A stretch of DNA of 31,663 nt from Priapulus caudatus (GCF_000485595.1 NW_014577693.1:70239-101901), one strand, 5' to 3'; numbered from the stretch's first letter, positions 1 through 9,804 are shown. Numbers and translations: made by a program. Notes: generated by a model not told the origin, from the letters alone.

Positions 1-1
1 G

Positions 2-121
2 GGGGACGTCTGGGTAAAGCTGGGGAAGCCATGCCTACAGCAGCCAACAAGCCAATACAAGGAAGCTACAGGAAATCAGCTGACAGTCATGGGCACGTTT
101 ACAGCAAATGCCAAGCTGGAC
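2..121 (+). pseudogene. pol: Gypsy protease C-terminal fragment (frame 2)
   Basis: Frame 2 is open from the window edge and reads about 40 residues, including DVWVKLGKP, YKEATGNQLTVMGTF and ANAKLD. This W-x-KLG-P / ATGN-x-L-x-V-x-G pattern is typical of the second half of retropepsin-like proteases in animal Gypsy elements. The DTGA-type catalytic motif would lie upstream, outside the window. Near position 120 the homologous reading jumps one base into the next frame, where the LLGRSAI motif that normally closes the protease is found. The break is probably a one-base insertion or a two-base deletion. Assignment rests on motif recognition and on the domain that follows directly. Confidence 0.75.
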
Positions 122-2180
122 CACCAAGGAAGCACGGAACATAGAGTTCACGGTGACGAAGTTCCCAGCGCTCAACCTGTTAGGTCGTAGCGCCATACAT
201 GAAATGGGAATAGACATTAATGTTTTTTTTCATCGCCACTCTTCAACCGATGGTACCGTGCATACCATATCGAACAATCTGCATCCAGATCGGTCGTTAC
301 AGACAGCCTGCCAGCAGGTTTGTGATGAGCATCCGGAGGTATTCAAACGGGAGCTCGGATGCTTGAAGGACTTTGAATTAGAGGTCAAGTTCAAGCGGGA
401 TTCGAGGCCCATATTCTGCAGGCCGCGGCCAGTCCCGTACGCAATTCAAGAGGATCTCACACAAGCATATGATGCCGGCATCAGGAGGGGTGTGTGGAAG
501 CCCGCACAATTCAATGATAGTGGCACACCCGTCGTTCTGATCAGGAAGGTGGGGCCACCTGGCGAGCAGAAACCGAAGCTACGAGTCTGTGGGGACTACT
601 CTGTTATGGTAAACCCGCAATTAGATACCCACCGACACCCTATGCCTCTCCCCGAGGATCTCATGAGGAAACTAGGCGGAGGACACGGTTTCACTAAACT
701 CGACCTGGTGGATGTTTACAACCAGATAAAGCTCGCTTCTGAAAGCCAGAAAAGGCTAGCCCTCAGTACACACCGAGGCGTACTGCTCCGACTTCGGCCG
801 CCGTTCAGCATCAGTTTGGCACCAGGTTATTTCCAAGATATCATGGAACAGCTCACCAGTGATCTACAGGGAGTGGCAGTCTACCTAGACGACTTTCTCG
901 TCAGCGGTGCCAATGCTCAAGAGCATCTCCAAAATCTACGCGAATTGCTTCAATGCTTAGAAGACAAAAGGCTACGATGTCGCATGGAGAAGTGCTCATT
1001 CGCTCAACCCGCAGTTAAGTACTTGGGCCACAAGCTTTCCCAAAAGGGGATTGAGAAGGGGGCTAAGGTCAATGCGGTTATCAAGATGCTGCCACCGGAA
1101 AACGTTTTTGGCCTGCGTTCATTCTTGGGGTCTGTGCAGTTCTATGGCAAGTTTCTCCCCAACTTAGCCACTCTCACCGAGCCTCTCTATCGACTGACCA
1201 AGAAGGACATACCATGGAACTGGGGCAGTAGTGAGCAAGCGACTTTTCAGCAGCTGAAACAGGTGCTTTGCACGAATTCAATGCTGGCGCATTTTGACCC
1301 ATCCCTGCCGATTGGGGTGTCATGCGATGCATCAGAAGTTGGCATTGGAGCAGTGTTGTTTCACCGCTATCGTGACGGGAGTGAGCTCCCGATCGCTAAC
1401 GTATCCAAGACACTGACAGATACACAGCGCCGCTATAGCCAAGTTCAGAAGGAAGCACTAGCTGTCATTTTTGCGCTAAAGAAATTTCACCAGTTTCTAT
1501 ACGGTCGAAATTTTGTTTTGGTTACAGACCATAAGCCGTTGCTAGCGCTGTTTGGGCCAACCAAAGAGACGCCAATGCTGGCGGCCAATCGTTTGGCTTG
1601 CTGGGCTTTGATGCTTAGCCAGTACGACTACTCAATAAAATATAGAAAGACGTCGGACCACGGGAACGCCGATGTACTCAGTCGCCTGCCAGTGGGACCT
1701 GACGTCATCTTTGATGGGGAGGAAAGTGAGGCAGATGTTGGCACTGTCTGCACTATTAAAACGGTGAGCCTACAGCTACAGCCAACGGACCCTGGTGTCG
1801 TGGGAAAGCAATCAGGCAAAGATCCTGTGATTGCAACGATGATGCATCATACCCGTGAGGGATGGCCACCCGAGGATTCACGATCGAATGTGGAGAGCAA
1901 TGAGTGCTATTCAGTCAGAGACTTCAGGAAGCTGGCGGATTCACTGTCGACAGCCCATGGGTGTTTGCTATATGGTTCCAGAGTAGTCATCCCTGAAAGT
2001 CTGCATCAGCAAGTGCTTCAATTGCAGCATTTGGGACACTTCGGGATACAGCGGATGAAGCAGCTCGCACGCACAGCGGTATATTGGCCTAGGATCGACA
2101 CTGACATTGCAGAGCTGTGTCACAACTGCACTGCTGCGCAGAACACCAGAATAAACCCTTCCAGAGAAACCCTGGAGTAG
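108..2180 (+). pseudogene. pol: Gypsy pol: reverse transcriptase, RNase H, integrase zinc finger
   Basis: A 690-codon open frame. The start codon at 108 is not meaningful, because homology enters from another frame near 122. LLGRSAI (about residue 25) ends the protease. The RT follows, with TKLDLVDVYNQIKLA carrying the first catalytic Asp and YLDD at residues 259-262 carrying the metal-binding Asp pair. The RT thumb/connection (EHLQNLRELLQCLE, KYLGHKLS) leads to an RNase H domain with putative catalytic Asp407 (SCDASEVGIGAVLF), Glu449 (KEALAVI) and Asp474 (TDHKPLL). Near the end is an integrase HHCC zinc finger: His641, His644, Cys671, Cys674. The frame stops at TAG 2178-2180 because the integrase core has slipped into frame 1 just upstream. 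All RT and RNase H key residues are kept, so the break is probably recent relative to the element's age. Confidence 0.93.
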
Positions 2181-3168
2181 AATACACCTGGACCATGCCA
2201 TAAATTTCCTAGGAAGCAACTGGCTGGTCCTGATCGATGCCTACTCCAAATACCCCTGTATACACGCGACAAACTCTACATCGACGAAGGCAACCATTGA
2301 CCTACTGGAACAAGACTTCGCTCACTTCGGATATCCACACACGATTGTGACCGACAATGCCACTACGTTCATGTCGGAGGAGTTCCAGGCTTAGTGTCGT
2401 GAACGAGGCATCACTCACTTGACAGGAGCCCCTTATCACCCAGCCACGAATGGAGCTGCAGAACGCCTGGTCCAGACTTTCAAGCAAGGACTCAGGAAGT
2501 CGACGCTGGCACCAAAAGTTGCCCTGCAGCAATTCCTGATGCAGTACCGACGTACACCTTTAGCGGAAGGGTTTTCGCCAAGTGAGCTACTCAATGGCCG
2601 ACAGATCAGGTGCCAGATCGATTCTCTATTGCCTTCTCCTGCGCATTGGGCACAGGGAAAACAGGCTAAAGAGGCAACCAAATCACAGCACGGTGAGACA
2701 AGTCGCATCGTTACTAGACTAGTGCATGCCTACTCACTAGGTGCTCCATGTTATGCACTTTACTGCGGCCCGCGGCGAGACAGAGACCCAAGATTGGTCC
2801 CAGCGGTTATCACCAAGGTACATGGTGCCAGCAGCGTCAGCGTGCGTGTGTACCCCCGAGGACCAGTGTGGCGTAGGCCCATTGAACAGCTTCGCCCTTG
2901 CTATGGAGTTGAAAAAGACACGGATCCCGGAGAGACCCCAGAGTTATCAGTTCCGGGGCTATCCGCAACTCCGCCTATCTACCCGACAGGTCAGGACGGT
3001 TACCCCAGTGGAGACACACCAAATCCTGAGTCAGCGACGTCACGTGTAAGCCAACTGAACCGAACGAAGCGTCGCAATCCGCGCCTTCCAGTAGGTGACG
3101 AATACGGGCCAGATAATCCGAGACGTTCCAGTCGACAGCCGAAGCGGCGGACCAAGGCTTATCTATAG
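2170..3168 (+). pseudogene. pol: Gypsy integrase catalytic core and C-terminal domain, with internal stop
   Basis: Frame 1 picks up the integrase core from about 2170. The D,D(35)E triad is visible: Asp codon 2191-2193 (IHLDHA), Asp codon 2353-2355 (IVTDNA) and Glu codon 2461-2463 (NGAAERLVQTFK). The spacing from the second Asp to the Glu is exactly 35 residues. An in-frame TAG at 2392-2394 (after EEFQA) interrupts the core. The rest is open to TAG 3166-3168. The C-terminal part has the W-x-RPIEQLRP block typical of Gypsy integrase C-terminal domains, and ends in a basic tail (NPRRSSRQPKRR) often seen at the end of Gypsy Pol. The stop and the upstream frameshift make this copy inactive for integration. 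Confidence 0.93.
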
Positions 3169-3205
3169 TCTACACAACCTTCCGCCTCTCGGTGGGCTCG
3201 AGGCT

Positions 3206-3215
3206 GGTGGGAAGG
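3206..3215 (+). other. Polypurine tract for plus-strand priming
   Basis: The purine-rich GGTGGGAAGG lies immediately 5' of the TGTGACATTA that opens the LTR. This is where Gypsy elements place the RNase H-resistant primer for plus-strand synthesis. It is short and contains one T, so the call depends on position. Confidence 0.6.
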
Positions 3216-3399
3216 TGTGACATTATTGTATCATTCGCCCATATTAGGCCCAAAAGGTGGCGCTATATTATTTCCTAAAGCCATGTTCTTGCGTGGTCAC
3301 TCTACTACGTGGCAGGCTGGAGTGTGGCTGGAATAAATCCTTTGTTGAGTTTATATATTATACGTCAGCTCTTACGACGTTACTTCTAGAAATACAACA
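3216..3399 (+). repeat. 3' LTR of the Gypsy element (about 184 bp)
   Basis: The LTR starts TGTGACATTA directly after the polypurine tract and is proposed to end ...AATACAACA, giving the usual TG...CA ends (TGT/ACA). It lies 47 bp after the Pol stop. It contains a polyadenylation signal AATAAA at 3332-3337, with AT-rich sequence after it. The 5' LTR is outside the window, so the length and right edge cannot be confirmed by comparison and the target duplication cannot be checked. The next five bases (GGGAT) would be one copy of it. Confidence 0.65.
3332..3337 (+). promoter_or_regulatory. Polyadenylation signal in the LTR
   Basis: AATAAA sits in the middle of the putative LTR, as expected for the R-region polyadenylation of a retrotransposon transcript. 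Confidence 0.5.
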
Positions 3400-3702
3400 G
3401 GGATATTAGAAACTATAATTATTGTTTCCGATCATCTGTTTGTTGCACACGTACACAATAGCATCCGGCAACAACCACAACGGGAAATATATTTAGAATC
3501 ATTTCTATTTTCGCGCGCACACAGTCACGCGTAGACACAGACGCACACAGTCGCGTGACACTTCACGAATAGCCAATCACAGCCGTAGATATGGTTTTCA
3601 TCAGCACGTGACGAAAAACCTTTGCTCAGCTGTCCATGGACCTCGACTTTTATGAGTCGCATTTGCTTCTTTTGGCATCTGTTAGACGCCTTATTTTACT
3701 AA
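3400..3702. other. Intergenic DNA, no gene seen
   Basis: Anonymous sequence between the LTR and the minisatellite. It has short CACACAG/CGCG patches near 3515-3560 and an E-box-like CACGTG near 3605. No open frame or recognisable repeat family is visible. Confidence 0.5.
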
Positions 3703-4236
3703 GTGTGTGAGGGCATGGGCGGGACATGGAGTCGGGAGTGTGTGAGCACAGGCACTTGGGACAGTCAGTAAAAACTGAAAATAATATGAACGCACATTCA
3801 CAAATACTACCCCTCAATTACACTTCCACTCTTGTGTCACTGTATATAAACTTGCTTTCACAAAAACTAATGCAGAACTAGTATCCGCTATAGCCGCACC
3901 CGCACTCGCCGCTGCGAGTGTGCTGTGTCGCCATTATAATAATGATATATATATATCATATATATATATATATCATATTATATTATATATAGAAGCTTCT
4001 ATATATATCTTTTGTAATGCGACACTGTCCCAAGTGCCTGTGTGTGTGAGGGCCTGGACGGGACATGGAGTGGGGAGTGTGTGAGGGCCTGGACGGGACA
4101 TGGAGTGGGGAGTGTGTGAGGGCCTGGACGGGACATGGAGTGGGGAGTGTGTGAGGGCTGGGGCGGGACATAGAGTGGGGAGTGTGTGAGGGCATGGGCG
4201 CAACATAGAGTAGGGAGTGTGTGAGGGCATGGACTC
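3703..4236 (+). repeat. 35-bp minisatellite, split by a MITE
   Basis: Units begin GTGTGTGAGGGC and repeat every 35 bp. Unit starts are at 3703 and 3738, then 4077, 4112, 4147, 4182 and 4217 (partial) after the inserted element at 3747-4042. The consensus ends ...GGGACATGGAGTGGGGA. Open frames on the reverse strand here (repeating THSPLHVPSRP-like peptides) are translations of the repeat, not genes. Confidence 0.9.
3747..4042. mobile_element. hAT-like MITE, 296 bp, with 19-bp TIRs and 8-bp TSD
   Basis: The left end reads CACAGGCACTTGGGACAGT (3747-3765). The right end at 4024-4042 is its exact reverse complement. TGTGTGAG flanks both sides (3739-3746 and 4043-4050), which fits an 8-bp target duplication such as hAT elements make. 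The inside is non-coding, with an AT-rich palindromic core of TATATA near 3943-4010. Because the host minisatellite is rich in TG, the exact end could be shifted by a base or two. hAT membership is inferred from TSD length and the CA-rich terminus only. Confidence 0.8.
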
Positions 4237-4787
4237 GGGTGGGCAGAAATTGCCGAAATACTTACACGGCGGGTAAGCCCTTGATGTATTTCTGTGATTA
4301 AGTGTGTGTGTAGCGGTCAGTGCAAGGCCGTATTTTGTTCTCATAGCTATAAGACTGCGTTCGCGCACTACGTGCTTTTCCCGCCAAACACGCGACATCT
4401 GTGCATGTTGGTCATCATCATCTGCTTCGTAATAATTCGCAATCAATCATGATACAATCACAATTCAATATGAGAATATAAGCGAACCAAGAAACGACGT
4501 TCCTCGATTTAATACGAATCGTAGCCTCAGCACACGATCCTTCAGTTTTGGGCTCTTGATGGGAAATTTCTTCTTTGTAAATAGTTCTGTTAATGAGCCA
4601 ACCCTAATCAATACAAGCGGACTGTACCTTAACGCGTCATAGCGTAACGTGTCATTCATAGCAACACCGTTAGCAGTATTCCCCTTCCGTAGACAGCGCC
4701 GATTATTGAACACAAAAGAATATTTCATAGCTAACATGTTGATAATTACATATATTATATAAATACACCTATGTAGACCTGTCTATA

Positions 4788-4789
<2 letters not shown>
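4237..4789. other. Intergenic DNA, no gene seen
   Basis: AT-leaning unique sequence. A 90-codon frame on the minus strand (4465-4737) has no recognisable domain and I do not support it as a gene. Confidence 0.5.
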
Positions 4790-4828
<39 letters not shown>

Positions 4829-4835
4829 TTCTTTT

Positions 4836-4874
<39 letters not shown>

Positions 4875-4898
4875 TTCTATATATATATATATATATAC
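4790..4898. repeat. Compound (AT)n-(CT)n-(AT)n microsatellite
   Basis: An AT run at about 4790-4826, a pyrimidine TC run at about 4827-4878, then AT again to about 4898. Confidence 0.95.
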
Positions 4899-5112
4899 GT
4901 CTTTATATTATTACCTCCAAGTAATAATAAACACGAATGCAGCTAACGGGATGTCATATAAAAGCTATATGAGAAGACATTAGTGAGTCTGCCGAGCAGG
5001 GAACATCATGGTGGGTATACGTATTTATATACATGCGCCGAAAATGTTTACCTAATTTTTACATGAACTTAAGAGCAAATACATATGAAAGACTCCACAC
5101 CACACAGACGCC

Positions 5113-5252
5113 TGCACGCACGTACACACACATACTGGCTTTACCATACACACACACTCACGCACGCACGCACGCACGCACGCACACGCACACACACACG
5201 CGCGCGCGCATACACACGAACACACGCACGCACGCACACACAAGCAAGCCTC
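5113..5252. repeat. (CACA/CACG)n microsatellite
   Basis: Alternating CA and CACG units with a CGCGCGCG core near 5200. The alternating purine-pyrimidine sequence is prone to left-handed DNA. Open frames of His/Thr/Arg or Cys/Val here are artefacts of the repeat. Confidence 0.95.
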
Positions 5253-5280
5253 GCACCCATACATACGTGCAGCTATTAGT

Positions 5281-5607
5281 GCTGAGAGGGTCTATGTCCC
5301 CCGGGGTACTCCCGAAACGTACCCTTGGTTTGGTCCGGTATACCGGAACGTACCCTGGTAACTATCTAATATGCCGGACAGTACCTCGCCTACTCCACTA
5401 ACGAGTCTGGGGAGTCGCCTACGCCTACTCCCTAACCCTAACCTTAACCCTAACCCTAACCCTAACCCTAACCCTAACCCTAACCCTAACCCTAACCCTA
5501 ACCCTAACCCTAACCATATCAAATAGTGACCAGGGTACGTTCCGGTATACCGGACCGTACCCAGGGTACGTTCCGGCAGTACCCTGGGGGACATAGACCC
5601 TATGAGC
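5281..5607. mobile_element. Foldback MITE carrying telomere repeats, 9-bp TSD
   Basis: Two 85-bp arms (5281-5365 and 5523-5607) are inverted copies of each other with scattered mismatches. Both arms contain TATGTCCCCC, a GTACCCT block and the palindrome CCGGTATACCGG. The loop is a CCCTAA array. The 9-mer GCTATTAGT lies immediately outside both ends (5272-5280 and 5608-5616). Ends are GCTGAGAGGGTCTATG on the left and, inverted, GCTCATAGGGTCTATG on the right. Long TIRs with a 9-bp duplication fit Mutator-like or Merlin-like transposition, but no transposase is present and the superfamily is uncertain. Confidence 0.88.
5430..5515. repeat. Interstitial telomere array (CCCTAA)n
   Basis: About 14 units of CCCTAA, one of them altered to CCTTAA, in the loop of the foldback element. 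This is the C-rich strand of the TTAGGG animal telomere repeat. A true chromosome end is excluded because unique DNA continues on both sides. Confidence 0.97.
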
Positions 5608-5616
5608 GCTATTAGT

Positions 5617-6918
5617 TGTTGATAATGTATAACTGACGTATGTTTGAAATTATTGATTACAATACAATCACAATTACAACTTCATTTCTCATGTACTTCT
5701 ATCCGTTTCTGACCGTTGTCATCTAGCAGATTCTGTCCGTGAACAGAAATCCAATTATTACATGAGATGGCAGGTATGTCACCTGAGGAGACCAGATGGT
5801 CAGAACCAGATGAATAGATAACGTAGGAGGGAACGCAATTGGGTTGCGTACTGCCAGCAAACTGCGGCAGGCAAGTGAAAAGAAGCCACTGTGGCAAATT
5901 GGCAATGAGAAGTACGCGTACGTGAGCCACCCATACCAACAGCGTAACGACCAACACGTCAAATCGAGACATGTACCCTCCCCCTTTAATAACCATCCGA
6001 CCTGAAACTTTAGCAACGGAGGGGGGATTTAGGTTTCGACACAAATCAAATAAGAGATCTTGCCGAACATCAGTGAAATACAAGTGATTATTCGAGAGAA
6101 GTGTGTACATGCGACGTTGTGTAAACAATCACTCACTTGAAGCATTGCTAATTTAGCAGCAACGGACTGCGAATGTGATAACGGATGTCTGCCTGCGGCT
6201 TTGAAAAAAACGTCCACCCTGAGGAAAGTGCTGCATGTTTTCACTGCGCAACGCCGGGTTTCCATGGAAACCAAACAAATGGGATGCGTCCCGCAACAGA
6301 ACGGCACTTTTTTCATGAATAATGTGATGCGGGGTGGAAAATGGCTTCACTGCGGCCGTGGTTTCTTCGCTCGCCGCCGCTCTCAGCATCACAGTAACAC
6401 TCTGCCTCTACGCTACGCTTACCACCGTGAATAGATTTCAGTGATCACACGGGTGCACGCAGCCGGCGGTATGCCCCACGCACGCTCTCACGCTCTCACT
6501 GCACATTTCATTTACTGTCGTGATCATGTCCGTCAGCTTCGGCACCAGTTTAGACCCCCCCTACCGAGGTGCAGCAGTATATTGTCATATCGCGGTCACG
6601 ATTAACAGCCACGTCCTTGGCATTTGCTGCGGAAATATTATAGTGAGTCATTTAAATGCGATTACCTATTACCGGATCGGGAGTTAGATGGGCGCTGTTA
6701 GTGAAGCCTAACATAACCCACACACAACCCTAACACTCGCCGCGACCCTAACGTATTGGCACGATCCGAAACTATCGGCCTGCCAGCGCGATAAATCGAA
6801 ATGTACATCTTGTAATCACATTCGTAGAGTGAACTGCAGGAAACAGACGGCGGCTATGTGCTCGCACGCATCTATGCTGCAGTACGAATGAATATGGGCC
6901 TACACTGGCCCGTGTGCA
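5617..6918. other. Unique DNA, no supported gene
   Basis: The longest non-repetitive frame is on the minus strand at 5682-6128 (148 codons). It has a hydrophobic stretch (FDVLVVTLLVWVAHVRVLLIA) but no recognisable family, and it overlaps a second minus frame at 6029-6316 in another phase. Chance ORF, exon or relic cannot be told apart by eye. A degenerate CCCTAA-like patch (ACCCTAAC) lies at about 6705-6752. Confidence 0.4.
6257..6272. promoter_or_regulatory. Palindromic RFX X-box-like site
   Basis: GGTTTCCATGGAAACC is a perfect 16-bp palindrome. Its core GTTTCCATGGAAAC (6258-6271) fits the general RFX X-box pattern RYYNYYWWRRNRAC. Function is inferred only, since no gene start is recognised nearby. 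Confidence 0.4.
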
Positions 6919-7368
6919 GTAGAAGCAGCAGCAGCAGCACCAACACCACCACCACCACCACCACAACCACAACCACCATGAGAAACAACAACAACACCAT
7001 TACCACCAGCAACAGCTGCAGCAGCAGTAGCAGTAACAGTAGCAACAGTAGCAGTAATAGTAGCCGTAGCAGCAGCAGCAGCAGCAGCAGAAGCAGCAGA
7101 AGCAGTAGTAGTAGCAATAGCAGTAGCAATAGTAATAGTAGCAGTAGCAGTAGCAGTAGCAGCAGTAGCAGTAGCAACAGTAGCAACAGCAGTAGCACTA
7201 GCAGCGGCAGCAGCAGTAGCCGTAGTAGCTGCAGCAGCAGTAGCAGTAGTAGCAGAAGCAATAGCAGTAGCAGTAGTAACAGTATACCAGCAGTAGCAGT
7301 AGCAGTAGCAGCAGTGGAAGTAGTAGCAGCGACAACAGTAGTAAGAGCAGTAGCAGCAGAAGTAGCCA
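6919..7368. repeat. Compound trinucleotide tract (AGC/AGT/ACC)n
   Basis: About 450 bp of AGC, AGT and AAC triplets, with an ACC patch at 6940-6975. It yields poly-Ser on the plus strand and poly-Leu, Ala/Thr or Cys on the minus strand. The frames carry no other sequence of note, so I treat it as a microsatellite rather than a Ser-rich protein. Confidence 0.9.
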
Positions 7369-7858
7369 TTCAATTAAAAGATAGTATACCCTATCAGACG
7401 TCATGGATTTTCAAAGTTGTCGTACTGATGATTAGCAACGATACCGCGTGTTGTCTCGTTCACCCGCTTTCTGTTTTTCTTATGACACGCGTGATGCCTG
7501 CGTGTGCGTACACGCGCGTGCATGCGCGTACACGTGCGTGGATACGTGTGTTCGCGTAGTTGATCATGATTGACTAGGTTTAAACAAGCGCGATGATTAA
7601 ATGCTTTGCACTCGTCATGCATACCATCAAATAAATATTGACCCATCCTGTACTCAGTTACCTGCGACATATGATCAGTGTATGTAAACCTCCGCTACAC
7701 ACACAAGAGGGCAAATACGCCGTTGTTGTAGGCAACAACAGTGGCTTCCTACAACCTCAGTCCTACTATTAGATTACCTGGGGCTAAACTAACCCGACGT
7801 ACTAGCTAGGCTGTTTACCACCTAACTCTCACACCTTAATCTTACATTCTCTGTTACC
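7369..7858. other. Unique DNA, no gene seen
   Basis: A short CGTGCGTACACG patch lies at about 7495-7555, and a small hairpin GTTGTTGTAGGCAACAAC at about 7720-7740. Nothing else is recognisable. Confidence 0.5.
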
Positions 7859-7864
7859 CGATTA

Positions 7865-8181
7865 CAAGGCTGCCAACTCTCACGCATTGACCGTGAGACT
7901 CACGCATTTTGAATAAAATCTCACGCTCTCACGCTGATCTTACAATATCTCACGCACAGCAAAAAAATGCGGAGATAACTCACGCATGAATATCTCTTCA
8001 TGAATAAAACGCTAAAATATCTCACGCACAGCAAAAAAAATCTTACAGGATCTGAAAACAGTCACTTTAGTATGCACCAAATTGCACAAATTTGTGCATT
8101 TTCCCACACCCACCCCCCGCTCGGTCGCTTCGCTCTCTGGCATCTCACTCTCACCTATATCACCCAATGTTGGCAGCCCTG
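7865..8181. mobile_element. MITE, 317 bp, CARGGCTGCCAAC termini, 6-bp TSD
   Basis: The left end reads CAAGGCTGCCAAC and the inverted right end CAGGGCTGCCAAC. CGATTA flanks both sides (7859-7864 and 8182-8187). The interior is built from repeated CTCACGC words (for example CTCACGCATTGACCGTGAG and two copies of ATATCTCACGCACAGC). I recall a similar CTCACGC repeat from other aquatic animal genomes, which I cannot verify here. No coding capacity. The superfamily is open: the CAG-like end suggests hAT, but the duplication is 6 bp rather than 8. Confidence 0.7.
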
Positions 8182-8187
8182 CGATTA

Positions 8188-8985
8188 CTGTTCTCTGTTA
8201 CCTTCTCTTAGACTTCTTACACGTTCCTCCTGCACGTTATGTACTGCTTATACTCCCATACATTGTTCGCGTATCATACACTCCGTTAATAAAAAAAAAT
8301 AACCGTCCGTCCAGCGACGTCACTTGGTTCCGTCTAGCGAATTATAAATCATCGATCGTCGTCACGTGTCCCGAACTGCGGCGTATAATAAATAATTTTT
8401 GTTGGCGTCGCGTGCCTCGGGCTTTCAGCGCAGTTGGGTTCGCGCCACTTCGCAGGCTTTCCACGTCGTTGAAGGCGCATAGTTCTCGCCACTCCGGCCC
8501 GCGCTCTAAGTGGCTGGTTGCAGATGGGCCGTTAATTAATGCGAGCTCGCGTCTATTGTTGTTTAAAATACGTACTTAGTAATCAGGCTGTTAGCTACGC
8601 ACCATGCGATCACCGACCAGTGTGTGCGCACGCGCGTGGGTGTGTGCGCGCGTGCATGTATGCGCGTGCGTGCGCAGTCGCGCGTGTGTGGAAGGCGGAA
8701 TGAAGCGGCTCGGGCGTAACTCGTATATGGGGAAGAAACGGTGAAATACAAAGATGAGAAAGGAAGTGACACAGTACGGGGGAACGAGAGATGGTGAGAA
8801 ATTGGTAGATGTAGATAGGGAATAGAGAGGGACACAGGGGCGGGCAGCGAGCGAGAGAGGAGGAGAAAGTGATATAGATAGCTAGATAGATAATAGCAGA
8901 GCAAAGAGAAGAATAGCGATGAGGAGCAGGACGCGAGAGGAGCGAGGCGAGACTAGATCGATGAGAGAGAAGAGAGACTGCGTGA
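8188..8985. other. Unique DNA, no gene seen
   Basis: GC-richer around 8400-8520, then a GTGCGCGCGTG patch at about 8620-8690 and purine-rich sequence leading into the GA tract. The 165-codon plus frame at 8082-8579 runs out of the MITE and shows no domain. Confidence 0.5.
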
Positions 8986-9006
8986 CGGAGGAAGAGAGAG
9001 AGAGAG

Positions 9007-9082
<76 letters not shown>

Positions 9083-9085
9083 AGA
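8986..9085. repeat. (GA)n microsatellite
   Basis: A nearly pure GAGA tract with a few interruptions. Open frames of Glu/Arg or Ser/Leu are artefacts of it. Confidence 0.95.
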
Positions 9086-9235
9086 GAGAAGGGAGAGAAA
9101 GGGTGTGGGTGAAAAGAGATAAACTCACTATATGTGCAGTATTAAATACCGATATTATATGCGCAGCTGATTTATACATTTTATACTCGGCCACCCCTTA
9201 AAAGGTTGTAAATTGTCTATAGATTGTAGAGACAC

Positions 9236-9322
9236 GCAGCACGCATGCACACATACGCGCAAACACGCACGCACGCACGCCACGCACGCACACGCGCACG
9301 CACGCACGCACGCACACACAAG
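9236..9322. repeat. (CACG)n microsatellite
   Basis: Tandem GCAC/CACG units with minor variation. Confidence 0.9.
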
Positions 9323-9440
9323 ACGCGCACACCTGTTGCAACTCATTTATTGATCATTTTCAAACATTTTCAAATTATGAAATAGCATTAGGATAGATAA
9401 ACGCCACCATCTCGGCTCCATTGTCTGTTCATTATATCAT

Positions 9441-9484
9441 CAAGTGAATAATAATAGATTACCTCTAATAAATATTCACTCCTG
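9441..9484. mobile_element. Micro-MITE 1, 44 bp, 7-bp TSD ATATCAT
   Basis: The left end is CAAGTGAATAATAATAGA and the inverted right end CAGGAGTGAATATTTATTAG. ATATCAT occurs on both sides (9434-9440 and 9485-9491). It is too short to encode anything. It is grouped with the elements at 10136, 13567 and 28967 by the CARGWGT ends and the 7-bp duplication. Confidence 0.72.
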
Positions 9485-9631
9485 ATATCATCTCTGGCTA
9501 GGCCACCACCTGCCAGATGTTGTGATATCTGGATATATTTCCCCGTCATCTCCGCTGTAGCATTACCCTTCATTCGTCCTTACGGGAATGGGGTCGTATA
9601 GTAAATATTACTATGCCACAGCGCAACGTAA

Positions 9632-9804
9632 ACATTACAAACACGCACACACACATCGACATACACAGCAAGCGCACGCCACATACACACGTACGCGCGC
9701 ACGCACGCCACGCACGCACGCCGCGCGCGCACACACACACACACATATCGACATACACAGCAAGCGCACGCACATACACACGTACGCGCGCACGCACGCA
9801 CGCA

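Larger units (their letters stand above)
1..3399 (+). mobile_element. Ty3/Gypsy LTR retrotransposon, 3' part, decayed
   Basis: The window opens inside the pol region of an LTR retrotransposon. In order I see a protease tail, reverse transcriptase, RNase H, integrase zinc finger, integrase catalytic core, integrase C-terminal region, a polypurine tract and a 3' LTR. The RT-RH-IN order is diagnostic of Ty3/Gypsy (Metaviridae) rather than Copia. The YLDD box and the general RT/RNase H style resemble the Mag/K02A2.6-like group of animal Gypsy elements, which is an impression rather than a phylogeny. The gag region and 5' LTR lie outside the window. The reading frame moves from frame 2 to frame 3 to frame 1 and carries one stop, so this copy cannot make a functional Pol polyprotein. 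Confidence 0.95.

Noticed and set aside
3973-4446. 157-codon minus-strand ORF with repeated HTLPTPCP-like peptides
   Set aside because: It is the 35-bp minisatellite read through. The unit is not a multiple of three, so the same peptides appear in several frames.
5430-5515. Chromosome end (telomere)
   Set aside because: Only about 14 repeats, with unique DNA on both sides, enclosed in a target-duplicated foldback.
5682-6128. 148-codon minus-strand ORF with a hydrophobic stretch
   Set aside because: No recognisable family, overlaps another minus frame, and shows no splice or promoter context. Kept only as a remark in the region entry.
6858-7559. 233-codon Ser-rich open frame
   Set aside because: It is the translation of the AGC/AGT tract. 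All frames on both strands are open there, and the ends show no domain.
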